Origin: Anaerolineae bacterium
GTDB lineage: Bacteria; Chloroflexota; Anaerolineae; Anaerolineales; Villigracilaceae
Direction: 5' to 3'
DNA: 9,344 nt
Assembly: GCA_003484265.1 (NCBI GenBank)
Contig: DNDO01000003.1
Coordinates: 4,662-14,005, forward strand
Each line of letters begins with the position of its first letter. Within the stretch, counting starts at the first letter, position 1. Below the pieces are notes generated by a model. That model saw nothing but the letters and a program-made list of their open reading frames with translations, was not told where the DNA came from and searched no databases. The position numbers and the translations under genes are program-made. This document shows, piece by piece, positions 1 to 5,263 of the stretch.

Positions 1-1
1 C

Positions 2-961
2 TTAATAATTCACGCTCAGATCCATGCCTTCATACAGATACGCGACCTGCTCACCGTAGCCGTTGAATTTCAATGTCTGGCGGCGTCCCAGTTCGCCGAT
101 GCGCCGTTCGGATGCCTGCGACCAGCGCGGGTGCGACACTTCGGGATTCACATTCGAGTAAAAACCATATTCATTGGGACCTACATCGTTCCAAAGGGTG
201 GATGGCTGTTCTGCGACCAGTTCGATCTTTGTAATTGCCTTGATCGACTTGAAGCCATATTTCCACGGTACCACCAAACGGATCGGCGCGCCGTTCTGGT
301 TCGGCATCGGCTCGCCATATAAGCCGGTGGCAAGCAGTGTCAGATCGTTCATCGCTTCATCGAGGCGCAGGCCTTCCTGATAGGGCCAGGGGTAAAACGG
401 GCTCTTTTGCCCGGGCATTTCCTCAGGGCGTAATACAGACTCAAAGCGTACATACTTCGCATCTGATGTCGGTTCCACTTCCTTCAACAGACTTGCCAAT
501 GTAAACCCTGTCCATGGGATGACCATGCTCCAGGCTTCCACACAGCGCAGGCGATAGATACGTTCCTCCTGCGTGAACTTGCTGAGCAGGTCGTCCATGC
601 CGAAGGTCATCGGTTTATTCACGAGACCGTTCACTTCCACTGTCCATGGGGATGGGTTGAACTTCGGTGCAAGTTTTGCTACACCCTCCTTGTCAGTGGT
701 GAATTCGTAATAGTTATTGTAATTGGTGATGTCCTGGAACGTATTGGCGGGGTCGCCCAACTCGTCAGTTAAACCAGGGGAGACAACCGGCGCTTCCGCC
801 GCAGGGGCGGCAGTTTCAGTCACGGACGGCGCGCACGCCGCGAGAAGCGCGGACCCGGTCACAATACCCGCGGCTTTGAGAAAGTCGCGCCGTGAGAGAT
901 ATTGTGAATACGGCGTGATCTCCGATGATTTGACCGGAACTGATTTGAATTTGTTTGTCAT
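2..961 (-). CDS. msrP: MsrP (YedY) protein-methionine-sulfoxide reductase, catalytic molybdenum subunit, Tat lipoprotein
   Basis: This is the catalytic subunit that reduces methionine sulfoxide in exported proteins outside the cytoplasmic membrane, using a molybdopterin cofactor; in E. coli electrons come from the membrane haem protein MsrQ. The 319-residue product has a twin-arginine signal (SRRDFLK, Arg24-Arg25) and a hydrophobic stretch ending in LLAAC, so Cys43 looks like a lipidation site. Family marks are YNNYYEF (about 81-87), RLRCVEAWSM with the Mo-ligand Cys140, the segment PWKYGFKSIK (about 232-241) and HPRWSQASER (about 287-296). The ATG at 961 is chosen because AGAGGA lies just upstream; the frame extends further only through a TTG at 1006. 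It is the last gene here of a minus-strand series behind a thioredoxin lipoprotein, 80 bp away across a hairpin repeat. No msrQ is visible; it could lie beyond the left edge. Family assignment is firm; the lipid anchor is inferred. Confidence 0.93.
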   Translation of the reverse strand: MTNKFKSVPVKSSEITPYSQYLSRRDFLKAAGIVTGSALLAACAPSVTETAAPAAEAPVVSPGLTDELGDPANTFQDITNYNNYYEFTTDKEGVAKLAPKFNPSPWTVEVNGLVNKPMTFGMDDLLSKFTQEERIYRLRCVEAWSMVIPWTGFTLASLLKEVEPTSDAKYVRFESVLRPEEMPGQKSPFYPWPYQEGLRLDEAMNDLTLLATGLYGEPMPNQNGAPIRLVVPWKYGFKSIKAITKIELVAEQPSTLWNDVGPNEYGFYSNVNPEVSHPRWSQASERRIGELGRRQTLKFNGYGEQVAYLYEGMDLSVNY

Positions 962-981
962 GATTTCCTCTTTTATCTTTT

Positions 982-1039
982 CGTCATCGCGGTCTTCTGG
1001 AAGCAATCTCCGACATCGTGAAGGAATGTCGCAATGACG
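982..1039. repeat. REP-like hairpin element between the thioredoxin-lipoprotein gene and msrP
   Basis: A 58-bp inverted repeat has outer arms CGTCATCGCG (982-991) and CGCAATGACG (1030-1039), pairing with one mismatch that is a possible G-U pair, and inner arms CGACAT (1011-1016) and ATGTCG (1026-1031). On the minus strand it reads CGTCATTGCGA...GCAATC, a pattern I recall from dispersed palindromic repeats in several bacterial genomes. It fills nearly the whole gap and lacks a U-run, so it more likely tunes mRNA stability or partial read-through into msrP than acts as an intrinsic terminator. Confidence 0.6.
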
Positions 1040-1041
1040 GG

Positions 1042-1620
1042 TTAATAGGTTTCAGCCAGAAGTGCCTTGATGTTCTCTTCGGTCTCGGTATATCGACCCT
1101 CACCGATATGAACATAACGGATGTGACCCTGCTTGTCGATCAAGTATAACGTGGGCCAATAATGGTTCTTATACGAACGCCAGGTCGCGCCGTCGTTATC
1201 CTGAGAAACGGCATATTCGATGCCATACTCGGCAACCGCGTTCTTTACATTTTCGATCTCCCGCTCATACGAGAACTCGGGATAATGATTGCCGATGATG
1301 ACGAGCCCCTGATCGGCATATTTGCTGTGCCAATCCTTCAAGGAAGGGATCACGTTCTTGCAGTTGATGCATCCGAACGTCCACATCTCAATGATGACAA
1401 CCTTCCCTTGGAGGTTCGAGATACGAAGAGGAGAAGGGACATTCAGCCAGATATCGTTCGTTAGTTCGGGAGCGGGCCCCAGGTCTGGTAATGAAGCGAC
1501 TTTCGGCATGGCGGTCTCCTCCGCTTGAAGTTGGATGCCGCCTTGATTCGATGATACGTTTTGGTCCGCAGCGCATCCGAAAAGAATTAATGCGATCAAC
1601 CCAAATGGAATTTTTCTCAT
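1042..1620 (-). CDS. Thioredoxin-fold lipoprotein resembling the C-terminal redoxin domain of DipZ
   Basis: This is probably a membrane-tethered thiol-disulfide oxidoreductase facing outward. The 192-residue product starts with a lipoprotein signal whose lipobox is LFGC (Cys16), followed by a flexible linker to about residue 50. The thioredoxin core contains WTFGCINC, with redox cysteines Cys84 and Cys87, and a cis-proline loop YWPTLYLID (Pro156). The combination of WT..CINC, YWPTLYLID and HIGEGRY..TE resembles the redoxin domain fused to CcdA in mycobacterial DipZ, here as a separate protein. The start is supported by AAGGAG eight bases upstream. It lies between the histidine kinase gene (72 bp upstream) and msrP (80 bp downstream), and has its own candidate activator-dependent promoter. 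It may receive electrons from the CcdA protein encoded nearby and pass them to oxidised exported proteins; that partnership is inference. The CINC active site differs from classical CGPC. Confidence 0.88.
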   Translation of the reverse strand: MRKIPFGLIALILFGCAADQNVSSNQGGIQLQAEETAMPKVASLPDLGPAPELTNDIWLNVPSPLRISNLQGKVVIIEMWTFGCINCKNVIPSLKDWHSKYADQGLVIIGNHYPEFSYEREIENVKNAVAEYGIEYAVSQDNDGATWRSYKNHYWPTLYLIDKQGHIRYVHIGEGRYTETEENIKALLAETY

Positions 1621-1642
1621 GGTCAGTCTCCTTGATGTACGA

Positions 1643-1675
1643 ATTCTAAGGAAACTTCCTTACAAAAAGATTACA
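1643..1675 (-). promoter_or_regulatory. Candidate response-regulator box and -10 for the 1620 thioredoxin gene
   Basis: On the minus strand two TGTAA half-sites (1671-1675 and 1660-1664) repeat with an 11-bp period, reading TGTAATCTTTTTGTAAG. Exactly 10 bp after the final G comes TAGAAT (1648-1643), a good -10 element, and no normal -35 is present. This is the layout of OmpR/PhoB-family activated promoters, where the regulator's direct repeats replace the -35. The nearby gene at 3833 carries the same TTTTGTAAG-N10-TAGA[A/C]TT arrangement. A perfect inverted repeat TAAGGAA-AC-TTCCTTA (1647-1662) overlaps the spacer. Function is predicted only. Confidence 0.55.
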
Positions 1676-1692
1676 CGAGACTGATAAGTTGG

Positions 1693-2925
1693 TTAAGGAA
1701 TAAAAAACGTGAACTGCGTGCCTTTGCCGATCTCACTCTCCACTTTGATATCGCCCCCGTGAGCGCGGACGATACCGCGTGCGATGGCAAGGCCCAACCC
1801 CGCACCGCCTGTTCCACGATTGCGTGACTTTTCGCCGCGATAAAATCTCTCGAAGATGTGCGTCATATCCTCCGCGCGGATGCCTGCGCCGGTGTCGCTG
1901 ACGGTCACCTCCGCGCCCTGGCTTGATCTTCGCACCCAAACACTGACCCGTCCTCGTGATGAATGACGCAGCGCGTTACCGATCAGGTTGTTGAGCACGC
2001 GCCCTATGGCTTGCGTATCCATGTGGATGGGGTCAACGTCGGTGTCTACATTTCCTTCGAGTGTAATGTCCTGTTGTTTGGCAAGTTCGGTAAAACTTTC
2101 AAGTGTGTCCGAAACGAGGTCTCTTAAAGATGCGTCTTCACGATTCAGTGGAAAGCCTCCTGCATCGAGCTGCGCCATCTGGAACAGGTCGTCTATCAAA
2201 GCGGAAAGGTTTCGCACATCGCGCTGCGCAGTATGCAGGTAACGCTTCACGGTTTCGGGGTCGTCCACCACTCCGTCTGATACTGCTTCGAGGATCGCCC
2301 GCATGGATGTCAACGGAGTCTGCAGATCGTGGCTGACCCACGCAATCAGGTCGCGGCGCATGTTATCGAGATCGCGTTGTTTTTTAGCGGAGGCTTGCAG
2401 TTGTTCCGCCATTTGATTAAACGTCTGCGCAAGCGCGGCAACTTCATCAAGTCCCTGTACCGGGACGCGCGTTCTCAGGTCACCTTTCGCAAGATTCTCC
2501 GCTGCGCCTTTGAGCAAATGTATGCGCTCGGTTATTGTGGTCGAAAGGAAATATCCGAGCACCATTGCAATTCCGCCCGCGAACACAAGCAATACAATAG
2601 CCAGTAACAGATCGTGTTCGCTGGCAAACATCATACGTGCCGAGAACCATACGTTGAAAAAGGTAAGCAGGCTGGCGAGAGCGTATCCGCCGAGCAATGT
2701 CCAGCGAAGGGTGGGGGAATAATTGATCCAGCCGAATCGATATGCCGCATATCCAGCCAGCGCCGAGACCAATGCGGTGATTCCGAGATACAAAGCCATC
2801 AATCCCAGTTCGCTCATTGGCGGCAACATGACAAGTGTAAATATGCCGAGCGAAACGGCAACGATCAGCAGAATGCCGATCACGAAACGGGCTGTCAGGG
2901 GAGTTTGAGAAAGGGTTGTTTTCAT
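1693..2925 (-). CDS. Membrane sensor histidine kinase with four helices, HAMP, HisKA and HATPase domains
   Basis: This is the sensor of a two-component system paired with the response regulator encoded just upstream. The 410-residue protein has four predicted membrane helices (about 13-33, 39-63, 75-97 and 105-128), a HAMP linker (about 129-180), a HisKA domain with the phospho-accepting His199 in WVSHDLQTPLTSMRA, and an ATPase domain with N-box NLIGNALRHS (Asn317), G1 DTGAGI (344-349), F-box FERFYRGE and G2 GGAGLGLA. The loops outside the membrane are very short, so there is no classical extracellular sensing domain; they contain several methionines (33, 37, 98, 99). A weak AAGG lies close to the ATG. 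The gap from the regulator gene is 64 bp. By analogy with HprSR beside msrPQ in E. coli it may sense oxidative or hypochlorite stress, but the signal cannot be read from sequence. Confidence 0.92.
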   Translation of the reverse strand: MKTTLSQTPLTARFVIGILLIVAVSLGIFTLVMLPPMSELGLMALYLGITALVSALAGYAAYRFGWINYSPTLRWTLLGGYALASLLTFFNVWFSARMMFASEHDLLLAIVLLVFAGGIAMVLGYFLSTTITERIHLLKGAAENLAKGDLRTRVPVQGLDEVAALAQTFNQMAEQLQASAKKQRDLDNMRRDLIAWVSHDLQTPLTSMRAILEAVSDGVVDDPETVKRYLHTAQRDVRNLSALIDDLFQMAQLDAGGFPLNREDASLRDLVSDTLESFTELAKQQDITLEGNVDTDVDPIHMDTQAIGRVLNNLIGNALRHSSRGRVSVWVRRSSQGAEVTVSDTGAGIRAEDMTHIFERFYRGEKSRNRGTGGAGLGLAIARGIVRAHGGDIKVESEIGKGTQFTFFIP

Positions 2926-2936
2926 AAGCCTTTTGC

Positions 2937-2982
2937 CATAGAGCCACAGAGTTTTTTATGAGGGTTTCTCAGAGCCTCCGTG
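2937..2982. repeat. Imperfect inverted repeat between response regulator and kinase genes
   Basis: Arms CATAGAGCCACAGAG (2937-2951) and CTCAGAGCCTCCGTG (2968-2982) match at about 10 of 15 positions when one is reverse-complemented. It occupies most of the 64-bp gap and looks like a decayed dispersed palindrome. There is no clean terminator U-run, so the two genes can still be co-transcribed. Confidence 0.35.
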
Positions 2983-2989
2983 ACTTTCT

Positions 2990-3682
2990 TCACGGTTCAA
3001 ATTTATATCCAACACCCCACACGGTCAACAACCGTACGGGCTTGGATGGTTCATCTTCGATCTTCTCGCGCAGGCGCCGCACATGCACGGTCACCGTGCC
3101 GGGGTCGATATATTGCGCGCCGCCCCACACGCGCTCCAGCAATTGTTCGCGCGTAAAGACCTGCTTCGGATGACGTGCCAACAGATGAAGCATGTCAAAT
3201 TCCTTGGCGGTCAACTCAACGGGATTCTCTTTGACAGTGACGACTCGGCTCAAAGGATCAATGGATAAATTATCAAAGGACAGACTGCGTTCGCTCCCCG
3301 CCTCCACTTGTTCCCGTCCAAGACGTCGCATCACAGCCCGTACCCGGCTCACCAACTCCTGCGGGCTGAACGGCTTAACCACGTAATCGTCCGCGCCCAT
3401 TTCCAGCCCGGCGATGCGGTCGATCTCTTCGCGCCGGGCTGTCAGCATAATGATCGGCACATCGGAGCGGTCTCTCAGCCAGCGGGTAAGGGAAAGACCG
3501 TCCACTTCGGGAAGCATCAGGTCCAGGATCACGAAGTCCGGCATCTGGCGTTCGAAAATGTTCATCGCCTGTTTTCCATCCGATGCGATCTGCACGTTGT
3601 AACCCGCGCGTTTGAGGTACAGACTCACCACCTCCGCTATGCTGGCTTCGTCTTCCACGACAAGGATGTTTGTTGTGTTCAT
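2990..3682 (-). CDS. OmpR/PhoB-family response regulator
   Basis: This is a DNA-binding response regulator, partner of the adjacent histidine kinase. The receiver domain (about 1-120) has the acidic pocket Glu10-Asp11, the phospho-acceptor Asp54 in VILDLMLPEVDG, the switch Thr81 and Lys103 in DDYVVKPF. The C-terminal winged helix (about 135-230) has the typical ELTAKEFDMLHLLARHP, REQLLERVWG and VTVHVRRLREKIE segments, ending in WGVGYKFEP. The start at 3682 is chosen over an in-frame ATG at 3697 because AGGAGA sits four bases upstream, giving 230 residues and the usual receiver beginning. It diverges from the thioredoxin gene at 3833 across about 150 bp. Similar 11-bp-phased repeats in this gap and upstream of the gene starting at 1620 make both thioredoxin genes, and the regulator itself, plausible targets. 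Confidence 0.94.
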   Translation of the reverse strand: MNTTNILVVEDEASIAEVVSLYLKRAGYNVQIASDGKQAMNIFERQMPDFVILDLMLPEVDGLSLTRWLRDRSDVPIIMLTARREEIDRIAGLEMGADDYVVKPFSPQELVSRVRAVMRRLGREQVEAGSERSLSFDNLSIDPLSRVVTVKENPVELTAKEFDMLHLLARHPKQVFTREQLLERVWGGAQYIDPGTVTVHVRRLREKIEDEPSKPVRLLTVWGVGYKFEP

Positions 3683-3720
3683 GTTTCTCCTAATCATACA
3701 TGAATGGACCGCGCCGCCCG

Positions 3721-3737
3721 GTTAACAAAGGATTACC
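3721..3737 (-). promoter_or_regulatory. Candidate autoregulatory response-regulator box
   Basis: On the minus strand this reads GGTAATCCTTTGTTAAC, with GTAA-like half-sites 11 bp apart (3733-3737 and 3722-3726). Sixteen bases of it agree at 13 positions with the box upstream of the gene starting at 1620. It points toward the response regulator gene, 39 bp before its start. No convincing -10 lies at the same 10-bp distance, so it could instead be a repressing or distal site. An overlapping inverted repeat pairs CCCGGTT (3717-3723) with AACCGGG (3746-3752). Confidence 0.4.
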
Positions 3738-3762
3738 CGTTTGCAAACCGGGTTCATACTTT

Positions 3763-3806
3763 CGTAATTATTTTACAGCCGTTTTGTAAGAGCAGCTTGC
3801 TAGACT
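3763..3806 (+). promoter_or_regulatory. Candidate response-regulator-activated promoter of the 3833 thioredoxin gene
   Basis: CGTAA (3763-3767) and TGTAA (3785-3789) lie 22 bp apart, two turns of an 11-bp repeat, with TTACAG between them. TTTTGTAAG (3782-3790) is followed after 10 bp by TAGACT (3801-3806) as the -10. The same core, TTTTGTAAG-N10-TAGA[A/C]TT, precedes the other thioredoxin-lipoprotein gene. No ordinary -35 is seen, which fits dependence on an activator. A Shine-Dalgarno AAGGAG (3821-3826) follows. Confidence 0.55.
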
Positions 3807-3832
3807 TTAACAACCCAAACAAGGAGAAATGA

Positions 3833-4501
3833 ATGAATTTCAAATATAGAGTATTGATATTGATCGTCCTGTTATCTTTTGTGGTTTCTGCATGTGGAGG
3901 CAGTGGGTCGCCAGATGCAATGAACAAGCCTGAAGATACTACAATGGAAAAGCCGGCCGATGAATCATTTGAGTCGCAAGATACACCCCTGCCGGATGCG
4001 ATGCCAGAAACATCCGACAGCGCCATGCCAGATGAAACCATGGCGGAAACACCCGCATGGTTCTCTGTTGCGATGACTGACGTGAATACCGGTGCATCGT
4101 TCACGATCAACGACTTGAAGGGCAAGGTTATTCTTGTGGAGACGATGGCTGTATGGTGCTCCAATTGTTTCAGACAGCAGACCCAGGTCAAGGCATTGCA
4201 TGAGACGCTTGGTGACCGCGATGACTTTGTCAGCATCGGTATGGACATTGACCCGAACGAGGACGCGTCCAAACTTCAGTCCTTCATTTCCTCGAACAGT
4301 TTCGATTGGATGTATGTCGTTGCTCCCGCAGACGTTTCTCGTGATCTTGCATCATTATATGGCGGTCAGTTCCTCAACCCGCCTTCGACGCCGATGCTTA
4401 TCATAGATCGTCACGGTATAGCACATCCACTGCCATTCGGGATCAAAAGTGCGGATGACCTACTGCAAGCCATCCAGCCGCATCTGGATGAGGCGATGTA
4501 G
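3833..4501 (+). CDS. Second thioredoxin-fold (TlpA-like) lipoprotein with a Met/acid-rich linker
   Basis: This is a predicted extracytoplasmic thiol-disulfide oxidoreductase anchored by lipid. The 222-residue product has a lipoprotein signal with lipobox VSAC (Cys21). A disordered linker (about 22-75) is rich in Asp, Glu, Pro, Ser, Thr and Met and contains PDAM twice. The thioredoxin fold then begins, with WCSNC (Cys109, Cys112) and a cis-proline loop STPMLIIDRHG (Pro187). The start is set by AAGGAG six bases upstream; an ATG four bases earlier is out of frame and closes at once. The ccdA-like gene follows 58 bp downstream across a strong hairpin, so CcdA is the natural electron donor. Thioredoxin lipoproteins Etrx1/Etrx2 with CcdA feeding a surface methionine sulfoxide reductase in Streptococcus pneumoniae are the closest known parallel. 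Substrate is not known here. Confidence 0.87.
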   Translation: MNFKYRVLILIVLLSFVVSACGGSGSPDAMNKPEDTTMEKPADESFESQDTPLPDAMPETSDSAMPDETMAETPAWFSVAMTDVNTGASFTINDLKGKVILVETMAVWCSNCFRQQTQVKALHETLGDRDDFVSIGMDIDPNEDASKLQSFISSNSFDWMYVVAPADVSRDLASLYGGQFLNPPSTPMLIIDRHGIAHPLPFGIKSADDLLQAIQPHLDEAM

Positions 4502-4514
4502 CGATGAACCTAGC

Positions 4515-4547
4515 CGCTCATGTCGGGGCTTAGCCCTGACATGAGCG
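4515..4547 (+). other. Strong intercistronic stem-loop before ccdA
   Basis: Arms CGCTCATGTCGGGGC (4515-4529) and GCCCTGACATGAGCG (4533-4547) pair over 15 bp with a single G-U and a three-base TTA loop. There is no T-run after it, so it is unlikely to be an intrinsic terminator. It ends 12 bases before the ccdA ATG, which lacks a recognisable Shine-Dalgarno, and may set the mRNA processing boundary or limit ccdA translation. Confidence 0.75.
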
Positions 4548-4559
4548 AATTGGTATCTT

Positions 4560-5231
4560 ATGGAAACTATTCTTACATCTCTATCGCTTGGCTTGCTTGC
4601 GACAACCAGTCCCTGTGTCTTACCGTTGTATCCGGGCTTCCTTGCCTATATCAGCGGCGGACAGGAGGGCCTGCAAAATAAGAAGGGACGTTATTTTCTC
4701 GGCTTCTTCGTCCTCGCCGGCGTGTTGACAATGATGCTGGCTTTGGGTGGGGTCATTGCGTTGTTGTCGGTATCCATTGGCAAGGCGTTATCCATCGTTA
4801 TCCCCTTTGCTGATGCGATCATCATCATTTTTGGTATCCTGCTCTTGTTGAATATCAACCCATTCAAGAGCCTGCCGCAGATCCAGGTGCCCGTGCTTTC
4901 GCATCCGTTCGTCAATGCGTTCATCTATGGGTTGCTATACGGACCCATTGCCCTGCCCTGTTCCGGTCCGCTGGTAGTCAGCATCTTTGCCCTTTCGCTG
5001 ACATTCACCGAAGCGTTCAGCCAGCTCAATGTATTTTTCTGGTTTGGAATGGGATTTGGCATTCCCCTGCTTTTGCTGTCGTTCCTATCCGGCGCGGCGC
5101 AAAGATGGATCACGCGCCAGTTCGCGATGCGGGCGCGCCTGATCAATGTTGTCAGCGGGTTGTTGTTATTGGGTGTGGGGGTATATGACTTGAACGCCAA
5201 CTGGTCCCTCCTGCAGGCGTATTTTGTTTGA
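4560..5231 (+). CDS. ccdA: CcdA/DsbD-family transmembrane thiol electron carrier
   Basis: CcdA proteins pass electrons from cytoplasmic thioredoxin through a membrane cysteine pair to thioredoxin-like proteins outside. The 223-residue protein is almost wholly membrane-embedded, with about six helices. It has the first signature SPCVLPLYPGFLAYISGG (Cys19) and the pseudo-repeat signature ALPCSGPLVVSIF (Cys134), the expected two redox cysteines in helices 1 and 4. Length agrees with free-standing CcdA. The ATG is the only reasonable start, since an in-frame stop lies 16 bases upstream; no clear Shine-Dalgarno is present. It follows the thioredoxin lipoprotein gene on the same strand, and no cytochrome c maturation genes are seen, so service to the two neighbouring thioredoxin lipoproteins is more likely than haem-lyase thiol reduction. 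It converges with the cyclase gene across 32 bp with no clear terminator. Confidence 0.9.
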   Translation: METILTSLSLGLLATTSPCVLPLYPGFLAYISGGQEGLQNKKGRYFLGFFVLAGVLTMMLALGGVIALLSVSIGKALSIVIPFADAIIIIFGILLLLNINPFKSLPQIQVPVLSHPFVNAFIYGLLYGPIALPCSGPLVVSIFALSLTFTEAFSQLNVFFWFGMGFGIPLLLLSFLSGAAQRWITRQFAMRARLINVVSGLLLLGVGVYDLNANWSLLQAYFV

Positions 5232-5263
5232 TCTATTGGGCATGTGATTGCACTTACCCTTGA

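Noticed and set aside
962..1006. Longer MsrP start at the TTG at 1006
   Set aside because: The ATG at 961 has a good ribosome site directly upstream, and the extra residues are charged and precede the Tat signal without purpose.
2480..2947. Minus-strand frame overlapping the N-terminal half of the histidine kinase
   Set aside because: It is a frame-shifted shadow of the kinase, with a basic, cysteine-rich composition and no motifs.
3754..4272. Long minus-strand open frame of about 172 codons opposite the second thioredoxin gene
   Set aside because: It is antisense to a gene with clear lipobox and CXXC motifs, has low-complexity Ser-rich composition and no family resemblance.
5232..5263. Bidirectional terminator between ccdA and the cyclase gene
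   Set aside because: No stem followed by a T-run could be found in the 32-bp convergent gap.
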